Source: Pseudomonas sp. CFBP 13711
Lineage (GTDB): Bacteria; Pseudomonadota; Gammaproteobacteria; Pseudomonadales; Pseudomonadaceae
Direction of reading: 5' to 3'
Length of the DNA stretch: 64,000 nt
Assembly (NCBI RefSeq): GCF_014842265.1
Contig: NZ_JACYVI010000005.1
Coordinates: 1 to 64,000 of the forward strand
The translations under genes were made by a program, and so were the position numbers. Of this stretch, positions 27,912 to 36,569 are shown in pieces. Below the pieces are notes generated by a model that did no database searches, was not told the origin of the DNA, and saw only the letters and a program-made list of their open reading frames with translations. Within the stretch, counting starts at the first letter, position 1. Each line of letters starts with the position of its first letter.

Positions 27912-29054
27912 CTATTTATGAAGTCTGCTCAAATGATTCTGGATCAAGCACGGAACATGAGCTACTGAGGTGTCAGGCTTGAGAGATGAGCGCATCCGCG
28001 CCTGAGCACTGCCGAGATAGTCAGGGGTAAAGCTCAGAACCTTGAACGGCCCCATGCTTTCGCAATATCTACAAGCGTTCGTGTCCGCTTCGCTAATTAG
28101 ATAGCAGCGTTGGCACTCGGCCCCGACTCCGCCCCACGACTCAATAGCCCTGCGAATGGTCGCAATGATTGCTTCTGCACGCTGGTTACTTTGATGCTTC
28201 AGCAACTCGCGCCTGTCCCTTTCCGTGAGCGCCTCCGGTGATTTTTGCTGCGCTTCAAAAGCAGCCATTCGGGCCGCCGTGCTGGCAATACGCAAAGTTT
28301 CATTGCGGGCTTGGATCATTTCAAACTCAGTATCCTTTCGCTCACGCTCCAGTCGGCGCTGCTCAAGCGCCGCTAGCTTCTGCCTCTTCTCAAGCTCATT
28401 GAGTTGTTCAATTTCAGCCTGAATGGTTTGCCTGGTGAGCTCGACTATCATCGTGCCGCGCACCGTATGCAGCCATCGGCGAACATTCGAATCAAAGAGC
28501 ACCACTTGGCGAAAAGCCTCTTTGTCGAGAATGGTTTCTAGCCTAAGGTGCTGGAGATCCAGCGCTATGACGGACATACCAAGCGCTAGCAAGGTGGACT
28601 CTTTTTGATGATCTTGCCGTTTGGCCGCCCGGACATAAACCAGGAGCTGATGCTTTCCGGCAGTAAGCACCACGTCAGCGGTTACACCGGACAGCTTCAC
28701 GCCAGCGTAAGCGCACTGAGCTTGTAGCAATGAAGCCTCAAAACTGACCGATTTCCGGATGACAAAACCATTCATCGTTTTCGCGGAAATCGCCTGCGTG
28801 AACGGAGGCAACCGCAGCTGTCGTTCCGCCACAATTAGTTCAATGGCTCTGCGTCTTACGCCAGCCGCATGACCACCCTCGCAGGCGCTCTGCTGGTGGC
28901 GAAAATAGGGAAGCACTTTAGTACCCTGATTCGCCGCCACCAAAGCCCGATGGCATTCAGGGCATGTGCACTCACACGCCAGCCCATTAGGAACTTCGTC
29001 AGCTTGGAGTAGCTGCCCGTCACGCTCGCCAAAGGGGATCCTGTTGCCAGACAT
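27912..29054 (-). CDS. CoiA-like protein with zinc ribbons and coiled coil
   Basis: N-terminal CoiA zinc motif (CECTCPEC, then PYFRHQQSACEGGHA), followed by a segment aligned to the CoiA nuclease core (VTADVVLTAGKHQLLVYVRAAKR, then MSVIALDLQHL). The Glu expected in the second strand of a PD-(D/E)xK nuclease reads Val/Tyr here, so cutting activity is doubtful. A long coiled coil (about residues 205-290) and a C-terminal CQRC...CRYC ribbon complete the 380 aa. CoiA is a competence/recombination protein in Gram-positive bacteria; relatives on Pseudomonas islands are uncharacterised. Middle gene of a three-gene leftward operon. Confidence 0.7.
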   Translation of the reverse strand: MSGNRIPFGERDGQLLQADEVPNGLACECTCPECHRALVAANQGTKVLPYFRHQQSACEGGHAAGVRRRAIELIVAERQLRLPPFTQAISAKTMNGFVIRKSVSFEASLLQAQCAYAGVKLSGVTADVVLTAGKHQLLVYVRAAKRQDHQKESTLLALGMSVIALDLQHLRLETILDKEAFRQVVLFDSNVRRWLHTVRGTMIVELTRQTIQAEIEQLNELEKRQKLAALEQRRLERERKDTEFEMIQARNETLRIASTAARMAAFEAQQKSPEALTERDRRELLKHQSNQRAEAIIATIRRAIESWGGVGAECQRCYLISEADTNACRYCESMGPFKVLSFTPDYLGSAQARMRSSLKPDTSVAHVPCLIQNHLSRLHK

Positions 29055-29153
29055 CCACGATTATCCTTGTTCGCAGCCTGCAATTATGGTCGCAATTGAA
29101 CCGTGAAATGGGACGATGCCCGTCCAATGTCAGCACCCACGTCCTGATGTTTA

Positions 29154-30140
29154 TCATTGTTGAATACGTAGTCCGGTTGCATCGTGTTTGCGCTTCAGAG
29201 CTACATCAATATCTACAACAAACCTCTCGGGCGTCATTGCGAGAGTATCCCCCGTCAACCTGTGCACAGCGATCACAGTCTCCGCCCGAACGGACTGATT
29301 GCTGGTGAGCTGAACTGCACGTACCAAATTGGATGGTTCGACAAAATCGCTCATCATTTTCGATAGCGCTCCGAGCTCTCGCTCCAGGCTCGTGATAGCT
29401 GCCACATTATTGAGAGTGGCCTCGGCATGATCGATTTCAGCGTTAGTCAGTTGGTCTTTGGCTGGGATCAGTTCGAGCTGTTTACGGTAATCCGATATCC
29501 GCCCGGCATACGTCTGATGGTCCCACTCAAGCCATGCTCCCAAACCGGTGAGCTTGCCGTAGGAGCTCGGGTACCAACTTTTCTCGACAACCTTCCGCCC
29601 GTTCTCGGTGCCTGTCTTGGTTATCTGATATTCCCAGACCACTTCCAGCCTGTTCGTCTTCCAGCGGTCGATTAGTTTTTGCCAGATCTGTCGAGGGAAT
29701 GTGTTGTACAGCTCGGCGATTCGAGCTTGCATATCCCGGTGCTGCAGGTGAAGGGCTTTGCCTTGCTCTATATAGGATTGCCTTTTCTTGAGCAGCGATT
29801 CCACCCTCCGACGGCGAATTGATTGACGCCGGTTTGCATCAAGCTGCTTGAAGCCTGCTCTGACCGATTCATCATCTAGGCTGAGGTACTTGTGAGCACA
29901 GCAATTGCCAATCAGAACCACTGAACCATCGGTACAACTGACGACGTAACCTTTTTGGTGCGGCTGGGCACATCGCTTACCTAGCTTTTCATACTGGCAG
30001 CTTGCTTCCGATTGGTAGAGTTTGTAAGGCCACACCCCGTGGCTGAAATTCTCTTTCTTCAGCAGCAGATCAAGGGCGATCTGGAAGTGACCTTGGATGT
30101 CAGCGAAGGTCTTGAACTCCATAATGTCGGTCGATGGCAT
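29154..30140 (-). CDS. Unknown protein with N-terminal Cys/His cluster
   Basis: 328-aa protein of no recognised family. The N-terminal 100 residues carry spaced cysteines and histidines (SCQYEKLGKRCAQPHQ, VSC, IGNCCAHKYL) that could bind zinc; residues ~100-150 are very basic and helical (RRQSIRRRRVESLLKKRQSYIEQ), suggesting nucleic-acid contact or a coiled coil. The start at 30140 has GGAG six bases upstream. It is the promoter-proximal gene of an operon with the CoiA-like and Ntn-hydrolase-like genes, and a LexA-box match begins 53 bases upstream. Confidence 0.65.
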   Translation of the reverse strand: MPSTDIMEFKTFADIQGHFQIALDLLLKKENFSHGVWPYKLYQSEASCQYEKLGKRCAQPHQKGYVVSCTDGSVVLIGNCCAHKYLSLDDESVRAGFKQLDANRRQSIRRRRVESLLKKRQSYIEQGKALHLQHRDMQARIAELYNTFPRQIWQKLIDRWKTNRLEVVWEYQITKTGTENGRKVVEKSWYPSSYGKLTGLGAWLEWDHQTYAGRISDYRKQLELIPAKDQLTNAEIDHAEATLNNVAAITSLERELGALSKMMSDFVEPSNLVRAVQLTSNQSVRAETVIAVHRLTGDTLAMTPERFVVDIDVALKRKHDATGLRIQQ

Positions 30141-30190
30141 CAATGGCTCCAATCTGGTTAAAAACGGGAGAAGATGGGGCGTGAAGGTCT

Positions 30191-30210
30191 ATCTGTACGG
30201 ATAAACAGTA
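30191..30210 (-). promoter_or_regulatory. LexA (SOS) box
   Basis: Read on the minus strand: TACTGTTTATCCGTACAGAT. The core CTG-N10-CAG is at 30193-30208 with the A/T-rich flanks typical of gammaproteobacterial LexA sites. Its position 53 bases before the leftward start at 30140 fits repression of the three-gene operon and induction by DNA damage. Confidence 0.7.
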
Positions 30211-30693
30211 TAATGCGTACAGACCGCCGATGGAAGGCTACGTGCCATCACTCCGTGTTAGGTGAGAGCCCCGAGTGAGAAGAGTCCGGTTCGGTAGAAA
30301 AGCGAAGAAGGTCGGTTGGCGGAGACCGGTTAGCTCCTTGACCTGTGGGTCTAACCGGATGGTAGGCCGCGCCGCATCTGGCTGAGACAGCTTTAATTCT
30401 CTAGAGGATTCGGCCAGAGCGGCATTTGGGGAGGTTGCGACAGTTTTGCGATTTTTCACAACTGAGCTACAGGCCGCGGTAAACGGGGCCCACCTGCGAC
30501 AGCTTTAATTCTCACACTTCAGCGCTGGTTCTTAGGGAATCAGCGCAGTCGCAGATTGTTAATGTGTAGGCAAAGGAGGGCCTCCACGTTGGACCGAATG
30601 CTTGATCTGCACCGGCCATCAGGCTGCTGGCCATGCTTCTCAAGGTTTCGCTCGCCGCGTCGATAGCTTCTCAAGTCAATGCGAGCGGCCTCC
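30211..30693. repeat. Non-coding region with short repeats, possible element end
   Basis: About 480 bases without a convincing gene. It contains an inverted repeat CCGGTTAG...CTAACCGG (30326-30358), a direct repeat GACAGCTTTAATTCTC at 30386-30401 and 30498-30513, and a related GACAGTTTTG at 30439. Spaced copies of a short motif recall TnsB-binding arrays at Tn7-like ends, but a matching array at the other side was not found, so the boundary of the transposon stays open. Confidence 0.4.
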
Positions 30694-32010
30694 ATGTTCA
30701 ATACCCGGTTAAAAGATAAAATCCAGCAATTGGAAAAACGGCTGGGGGCTCTTGAGCAGGTCAAGGCGACGCTGGATCTCGAAACCGTGTCGGTCACCCT
30801 GGACGCGGCAGGCGTCATCCTTGAGGTGAATGCTCTGTTTGAAACAGAGCTGGGATTCACCCAGGCTGAGTTGTCTGGTCGTGCCCTCCGTGAATTCAGT
30901 CCTTCAGAGCTGAGCGGAGACGTACATCAGCGCCGCGCTCTTGATGCCGTTGCCCAAGGCAAGCATTACAGCGGCACGTTGCGTCTGTGCAGCCGTGAAG
31001 GTCGACACGTCTGGCTACGGGCAATGGTCATACCCTTCGCAGGTGACAGCGGGCGGGTCGAACGCATCGTTTTGTATTCAAGCGTGCTGACGAGGACCAT
31101 TGAGGCCTCCAGGGAGAATGAAGCGCTGGTGGGGGCTCTGATGCGCTCCACTGCCGTCATCGAGTTTTCCCTGGATGGGTTAGTGCTGGCAGCCAATCAG
31201 AATTTTCTGGACGCTATGGGCTATACGCTTCCCCAAATCCTGGGCAAGCACCACCGAATCTTTTGCATGCCATCCGACGCTCAGTCGGAAGAATATGATC
31301 GGTTTTGGCAGACCCTTAGACAGGCATCCTATGTCGCGGGAAGGTTTTGCCGAGTGGATAAACATGGCAACGAGGTATGGTTGGAGGCTTCCTACAATCC
31401 AATCGTGGATGCCAATGGCAAGCTGTACAAGATTGCCAAAATAGCCACCGTTATCACCGACCAGGTCACCCGCGAGCGCGCTGTATCCGAAGCAGCCGGC
31501 ATGGCCCACGGCACGTCGGTTCGAACCAATGCCAGCGCACAGCAAGGCCGCGAAGTCATTCAGAACACCGTGACGACCCTCAATACACTGTCGGCGTTGA
31601 TGGAAGATGCTGCCCATGGCATTGAAGCACTGGATGCCCAGAGCCAGGAAATCGGCACCATCGTCAAAACCATCGGCAGCATCGCGGACCAGACCAATCT
31701 GTTGGCCTTGAACGCAGCGATCGAAGCCGCACGTGCCGGGGAACAGGGCCGCGGTTTTGCGGTGGTCGCCGACGAGGTCAGAAACCTGGCCCTTCGAACC
31801 ACTAAGGCGACGGCGGAGATCTTCGAGGTCGTGAAAAACAATCAGGTTCTGGCGTCCAGCGCTGTGACCATGATCGGAAAAAGCAGGCAGCAGGCCGGGG
31901 CGGCGCTGGATTTCGCCAGTGAGGCGGACGAGGTGATCAAGGACATTCAACAAGGTGCCAACAGTGTTGTGGTCGCCGTTGAGCAGTTCTCGGGTCAGGC
32001 CGGGCAATAA
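30694..32010 (+). CDS. BdlA-like cytosolic chemoreceptor (PAS-PAS-MCP)
   Basis: Soluble methyl-accepting chemotaxis transducer: two PAS domains (about residues 30-130 and 150-250) and then the signalling domain with the conserved hairpin tip [20 protein letters not shown] and [10 protein letters not shown]. No membrane helices. The order and size fit BdlA, the Pseudomonas biofilm-dispersal regulator (about 415 aa; 438 here). The start at MFNTRL was chosen from family similarity; an ATG 15 bases upstream is possible and neither has a strong ribosome site. It probably senses redox or metabolic state through the PAS domains; as one of many such paralogues, its exact role is unknown. Confidence 0.82.
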   Translation: MFNTRLKDKIQQLEKRLGALEQVKATLDLETVSVTLDAAGVILEVNALFETELGFTQAELSGRALREFSPSELSGDVHQRRALDAVAQGKHYSGTLRLCSREGRHVWLRAMVIPFAGDSGRVERIVLYSSVLTRTIEASRENEALVGALMRSTAVIEFSLDGLVLAANQNFLDAMGYTLPQILGKHHRIFCMPSDAQSEEYDRFWQTLRQASYVAGRFCRVDKHGNEVWLEASYNPIVDANGKLYKIAKIATVITDQVTRERAVSEAAGMAHGTSVRTNASAQQGREVIQNTVTTLNTLSALMEDAAHGIEALDAQSQEIGTIVKTIGSIADQTNLLALNAAIEAARAGEQGRGFAVVADEVRNLALRTTKATAEIFEVVKNNQVLASSAVTMIGKSRQQAGAALDFASEADEVIKDIQQGANSVVVAVEQFSGQAGQ

Positions 32011-32071
32011 TGATTGCTGCAATGCTTCACGTCTGCACCTCTCAGTGACCCCAAGGTAAAGCGCGATCCAG

Positions 32072-32253
32072 GTGATCCTTATGCTCGATGCTCTCAAGCA
32101 GTCCATAAACGATCTGCATAAGATCGACCGGCCCAGGCTTGAAGATGAGTGTGACTCGCTATTCAGCCGGATCGAGCAGGCACGAACAGAAGGCACTGTG
32201 ACTGGCGAGCAGGCCACACAGCTGTTCTATGATGTCCGGAACGAACGTTCAAG
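32072..32253 (+). other. Short coding-like stretch before HipA remnant
   Basis: The frame from 32072 reads LDALKQSINDLHKIDRPRLE and on to QATQLFYDVRNE, which looks protein-like for about 60 codons and then runs out of phase into the HipA-like frame near 32254. It may be the 5' part of a neighbour or of a fused gene broken by a frameshift. Not recognised. Confidence 0.3.
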
Positions 32254-33156
32254 GTGCTTTCGCAGCGCAGGCCAGCGGCGGATCGCAGATTCCCCAAGCC
32301 GACGGAAAATCGAACTATACCCACGCTCAAAGGTCTGGCGAAATTCATTGAAGCCTGTGAAGCGGTTTACGACAGGCAGCTGGATGCCGAATCGCTCGTA
32401 ACGCTAAACATAAGGCAGCAGCGTTCGTCCCTCGGTGGAGCCAGGCCCAAGCGAACGCTGCAAGACAAAGGCATGTTGATCCTGGCCAAGCCCCGTGACC
32501 GGTTTGATGAGTATGATTTCCCCTCCATCGAATTTGCCTGCATGACCTTCGCCGCTTCCAAGGGCATGCACGTCGCAAACACCAGGTTGTACGCTGGGCA
32601 ACCCTCTACCTTGTTGGTCGAACGCTTTGACCGTACTTCTATTGCGGACGGCGCCCATCGCATTCCAATGCTGAGCGCACTCACTTTGCTCGATTCAGAC
32701 TGGAACGAACCGCACCACCGCGACTGGCGGTATGCATCGGTGGCAGACGAGATGCGACGCAGAGGAGTCCCGGACGAGGACCTGCAAGAGCTGTTCAAAC
32801 GCATGTGCTACAACGCATTGGCCGGTAACAGCGACGGCCACCCACGCAATCACGCGATTATTTGGCGGGAAGGAGGATGGCGACTCTCGCCTATGTACGA
32901 TGTCTTGCCGATGCTCGACGAGGGGCCGGCGAAGACGTTGGCCATGGCTGTCGGGCGCGATGGAAGCGCAATCAACCGAACCAATATGCTCAGCCATCAC
33001 GCCCATTTCGCTTTATCCCGTGTGCAAGCGGAGCAAGTGCTGAATGAGGTGGCGAGTTGGGAAGATGAGCTCAAAGCTCATTACGGCAAATGGCTAAGGG
33101 GCACAGATCTGCACATGGCATGCGACGCCGTCAGCTCAACACGTATGACCCAGTGA
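32254..33156 (+). pseudogene. HipA-like serine/threonine kinase, N-terminally truncated
   Basis: Retains the HipA kinase core: glycine-rich loop SSLGGARPK, the MLILAKPRD strand, LLVERFDR, and the catalytic and metal-binding stretch NALAGNSDGHPRNHAII with LSPMYDVLP. HipA proteins are about 430 aa and phosphorylate glutamyl-tRNA synthetase or other targets in persister-type toxin-antitoxin pairs. Here the N-terminal HipA domain (about 100 aa) is missing, the frame opens at a GTG without a ribosome site, and no HipB repressor gene is adjacent. Probably inactive, although the kinase core itself is intact. Confidence 0.68.
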
Positions 33157-33180
33157 AACCCACCCGCCGAGCTTCGTGAA

Positions 33181-34113
33181 TCAAGCCACCTGGCGCGCGC
33201 TTTCAATCTCCCGGGCATGCCCCTTCGCTGTCTTGCCCGCCTGCTGCACAGCCCATTTCATGAACTCAGCAATCGCCCATTCTTCCCGCCGCTCTTTCGC
33301 GCAATAGACGAAATAGTCGAACTTGAGCTCCGCCGTGGCATTGGTCACCTGCACCAGCCGTTTGCTTTGCAGGGCCTCGGACGCGAAGACGCTGTTGACC
33401 AGCGCGATGCCCTGGCCGGCGCAGGCCGCACTGATCAATAGGGACTCGTCGCCATAACTGGAGCCCTGAATCATCTTGCGGTTGCTCATGCCGAAGGCGT
33501 TCATCCAGACCTTCCAGTAGTTGCGCTCGGTGTCCTGCAGCAGCGGGAAGGTCAGGCAATCCTGCGGGCTCTCGATATTGCGCTGGGTGCTGAGCAGATG
33601 CGGGCTGCACACGGGGATCAAGTAGGACGACCACAAGTGCGTGGCGTGGTTTTCACAACTGGCGGCCATCTCGCGCTGGATGCAGATATCCACATGGCCG
33701 TGCTTGAGCTCCGACAGACCGTTACAAATCTGAATCGAGATTTCGACGTTGGGGCAACGCTCCTTGAAACCACCCAGTGCCGGGATCAGCCACGAACTTG
33801 CGATGGTGGACGTCGTGCTGATCACCAAGCGCGTCTGACGTGGCGCCTTGAGTGCAGCGCGCGACCAGGCTTTTTCGATGACGTCAAAGGTGCCGGCGAG
33901 CTCGTCGAACAGGCTGCGTCCGGAAGGGGTGAGCTGGATGCCCTTGGCGTCTCGCTCGAACAGCCGCCTGCCGATCTGGTCTTCCAGCCCTTTGATCTGC
34001 TGGCTGATGGCGGCCGGTGAGACACACAGCTGGTCCGCTGCACGTTTCATGCTCCCGGCCTTGCACACCTCAACGAACGTGCGGAGGGCTATCAACGGGA
34101 TCGCTCTGCTCAT
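33181..34113 (-). CDS. LysR-family regulator (GcvA-like) next to exporter and hydrazine-type cluster
   Basis: Standard LysR protein: helix-turn-helix (SMKRAADQLCVSPAAISQQIKGLED, about residues 20-44) and a substrate-binding domain. 310 aa. GcvA-type regulators often control amino-acid-related genes. It lies downstream of and parallel to the DMT exporter gene, about 180 bases away, and 2.5 kb from the cupin-MetRS operon, whose other flank has a second GcvA-like regulator. Which one controls the operon cannot be decided by sequence alone. Confidence 0.88.
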   Translation of the reverse strand: MSRAIPLIALRTFVEVCKAGSMKRAADQLCVSPAAISQQIKGLEDQIGRRLFERDAKGIQLTPSGRSLFDELAGTFDVIEKAWSRAALKAPRQTRLVISTTSTIASSWLIPALGGFKERCPNVEISIQICNGLSELKHGHVDICIQREMAASCENHATHLWSSYLIPVCSPHLLSTQRNIESPQDCLTFPLLQDTERNYWKVWMNAFGMSNRKMIQGSSYGDESLLISAACAGQGIALVNSVFASEALQSKRLVQVTNATAELKFDYFVYCAKERREEWAIAEFMKWAVQQAGKTAKGHAREIESARQVA

Positions 34114-34291
34114 CCTGCATACCTCGCCATGAGAGTGCTGCCAGTGCGCCAGGTGACGGAAAAGCGTGTTGGAGTTGCCATCGGATGAATCCCCAAAGCG
34201 TTCTTATCACCCGAGCTTGGATATTTCAGGCACAGCCGGGCCCTGCCGGGTATTTACCCGGCGCCGAAAACAGTTGTGGATAACGTTGCTG

Positions 34292-35215
34292 TCAGGTTGT
34301 GGCGGCGCGGTCTTGAGGAACAGGTGCCGGCTTCGGCTTGCTCTGGCTCAACACGAACCAGACCGCCAGGCAGATGAGACCACCGCCGTAAAGGTGTCCG
34401 GCGGAGACCTTTTCACCGAGGAACATCACGCCCCAAAGGACGCCAAATGGCGGAATCAGGAAAGTGACGGTCAGCGAGCGGACCGGGCCGATATCGGCGA
34501 TCAGGCGGAAGTACAAAATGTAAGCGCAGGCCGTGCACACGAAACCGACGGCCGCCAGGGACAGCCACACGGTTGAGTCGCCCCAGGTGGCCGGCGGGTT
34601 GACGGTCGCGGAGACAGCGAAGAAGGGCAGCAGAAACAGCGTCGCGCCAATCTGGCTGCCGAACGCCACGAGTTTCGCGTCCAGGCCTCCCCGGTCGCCG
34701 ATCCACTGACGGGTCAGGAATCCTGCGGCGCCGTAGCAACTGGTCGCGACCAGGCAAGCAATTGCGCCCATGACCACCGACGTGGTGAAAGTCACCGGGC
34801 CTGTCGTGGTCAGCAACGTTATCCCCAGCAAACCGAGAAATACGCCAACCGCTTTTTTGGGTGTCAGCGAATCATTGAAAAACACTGAGCCTATCAACAC
34901 GCCCATCAAGGGTGTCGTCGCATTCAAGATGGCAGAATAACCTGCGGGTAATAGCAAGGCCGCCATGCTGTACATCAAAAACGGAATGCCAGAATTGATG
35001 ATGCCCAGGATCAAGGTGGATTTGAACTTGCCGTTGAACTCATGCCGGGTTCTTAAAATGGCCAGAATCACCATCAACCCAATGGCGCCGAGCAACACGC
35101 GGAAGAAAGCGGTCGGCAACGCGCCCAATACGGGGGCAGCAACGCGCATGAACAGAAAACTGGCTCCCCAGATGGCAGCCAGAACAATCAGTCGAACATA
35201 GTCGGAGACTTTCAT
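34292..35215 (-). CDS. DMT-superfamily (EamA) exporter
   Basis: Ten-helix drug/metabolite transporter with two EamA repeats (AAIWGASFLFMRVAAPVLGALP near the start; PPFGVLWGVMFLGEKVSAGHLYGGGLI near the end). EamA proteins often export amino acids and related metabolites. The start at 35215 has GGAAG upstream; a longer frame to 35344 adds a non-hydrophobic tail and is rejected. 307 aa. It is divergent from the LysR gene of the biosynthetic cluster, so it is the natural exporter candidate for that product. Confidence 0.87.
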   Translation of the reverse strand: MKVSDYVRLIVLAAIWGASFLFMRVAAPVLGALPTAFFRVLLGAIGLMVILAILRTRHEFNGKFKSTLILGIINSGIPFLMYSMAALLLPAGYSAILNATTPLMGVLIGSVFFNDSLTPKKAVGVFLGLLGITLLTTTGPVTFTTSVVMGAIACLVATSCYGAAGFLTRQWIGDRGGLDAKLVAFGSQIGATLFLLPFFAVSATVNPPATWGDSTVWLSLAAVGFVCTACAYILYFRLIADIGPVRSLTVTFLIPPFGVLWGVMFLGEKVSAGHLYGGGLICLAVWFVLSQSKPKPAPVPQDRAATT

Positions 35216-35331
35216 TGCGCTTCCTTTCTTGATCCGTATCGCCGATCCGCTGACCGAAAAGTTGTTGATTGACGCTCGTCGAGTCAGGGTGTGATGATTT
35301 GAGCAGTGTCTGGGGTGGTGCTCAAGCGAGC

Positions 35332-35359
35332 TTTTCTTAAGCACATTAGATTTTCTTAA
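35332..35359 (+). promoter_or_regulatory. Paired TTTTCTTAA repeats in divergent promoter
   Basis: TTTTCTTAA occurs twice, 19 bases apart (35332-35340 and 35351-35359), immediately before the LysR gene start at 35372 and on the promoter side of the divergent exporter gene. The two-turn spacing on one DNA face fits a dimeric regulator. The CTTAA core returns in the leader of the biosynthetic operon. Confidence 0.5.
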
Positions 35360-35371
35360 CCGAGGTCAGGC

Positions 35372-36280
35372 ATGAAATTCCCGCCCCTGCACGCGCTGTT
35401 GTGTTTCGAAGCGACGGGGCGCCACGCCAGCATGAAAGGCGCGGCAGGTGAGCTGTTCGTAACCCCTGCGGCCATTAGCCAACAGATCGCCAAGCTCGAA
35501 AAAGCCGTGGGCGTCACGCTGTTCATCCGCAACACCAAGCGCCTGGAGCTGACTGCCGAGGGCAAGATCTACCTGCGGGCCATTCGCCCCGCGCTCGGGC
35601 AGATATCCGACGCCACCCAGCGTCTGATGAGCGACAACGGCCCCAATACAATCACTGTGAGCTGCACCAGCGGATTTGCGATGCAATGGCTGCTGCCCCG
35701 CCTGCCTGATTTCCAGGCCATCTGCCCCGGCATCGAGGTGCTGATCAGCACCACCAACCGGCTGGTCGATTTGCTCGGCGACGGTGTCGACTTCGCCGTG
35801 CGCCACGGCCTCGGGCGTTACCCCGGTCTGGAAGTGGAGATGCTGATCAACGACCGACTGCAGCCTGTCTGCAGCCCCTCTCTGCTGCCGGATTCCCGGT
35901 ATCTTTCCTCGCCCATTGACCTGAAAAGCTACAACCTCTTGCACGACGAACACCGCGAGGACTGGGCGTTGTGGCTCCGTGCAGTGGGTATCGAAGACGG
36001 CGAGGCGGCCGTACACAAAGGTTCGGTGTTCGTGGATTCCAACGGCGTCATCGAGGCAGCGCTGGCGGGAATGGGCATTGCGCTGGTGCGCCGTTCGCTG
36101 ATTCGGGAAGAGCTGGCGTCTGGTCGTTTGGTCGTGCCGTTTCGCGCGACGATCGACACGCCCATCGCCTATTACCTGGTGTATGACGAGACGGCCATTC
36201 TTCCCAAATCCAGCAAACTATTTCGGGACTGGCTGCTGTCCCAGGCCAACGCCAGTCAGCGTGAATTCACCACGCGATAG
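35372..36280 (+). CDS. LysR-family regulator (GcvA-like) of the biosynthetic cluster
   Basis: Helix-turn-helix SMKGAAGELFVTPAAISQQIAKLEKAVG at about residues 21-48, then a LysR substrate-binding domain. 302 aa. CGAGG precedes the ATG. It sits between the divergent DMT exporter and the eight-gene operon, with CTTAA-type motifs on both sides, making it the likely pathway regulator. The inducer is unknown. Confidence 0.9.
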   Translation: MKFPPLHALLCFEATGRHASMKGAAGELFVTPAAISQQIAKLEKAVGVTLFIRNTKRLELTAEGKIYLRAIRPALGQISDATQRLMSDNGPNTITVSCTSGFAMQWLLPRLPDFQAICPGIEVLISTTNRLVDLLGDGVDFAVRHGLGRYPGLEVEMLINDRLQPVCSPSLLPDSRYLSSPIDLKSYNLLHDEHREDWALWLRAVGIEDGEAAVHKGSVFVDSNGVIEAALAGMGIALVRRSLIREELASGRLVVPFRATIDTPIAYYLVYDETAILPKSSKLFRDWLLSQANASQREFTTR

Positions 36281-36317
36281 TTCGCGCTCACGTATACCCG
36301 CCCCCCGCGTTGGTTAG

Positions 36318-36436
36318 TTATCAAGGCAGTTAAGTCCTGCTTCAGTGTCCACGGGTGATACACCCACGCCTTTAAAACCAGTCAACTCGCTGATTATCAA
36401 GACAATTAAGCCAAGACCCGTTAAGTCAAACTTAAC
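36318..36436. promoter_or_regulatory. Repeated TTAAG operator array before biosynthetic operon
   Basis: Two 19-base near-identical direct copies, TTATCAAGGCAGTTAAGTC (36318-36336) and TTATCAAGACAATTAAGCC (36394-36412), are followed by an inverted repeat GTTAAG-TCAAA-CTTAAC (36420-36436). All lie in the 290-base gap between the LysR gene and the cupin gene. The layout (spaced sites, one palindromic) resembles LysR activation regions. Confidence 0.6.
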
Positions 36437-36569
36437 CGCTGATTGCGGATTTCTAGTTTGCCCCGTCGCGCGCTTTTCTTCAGTTTGTCCCTTAACTGGC
36501 ACGTGCCCGTCAGCTCAGTCTGGCGCCGATAAAACAGCGAGCAGGATGCTCTGGCTGAAGGAAACCCTC

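Noticed and set aside
18050..30693. CRISPR array or Cas genes of a CRISPR-associated transposon
   Set aside because: Two TniQ proteins beside tnsABC raised the idea, but no regular repeat-spacer array and no Cas6/7/8/5 or Cas12k-like gene is present.
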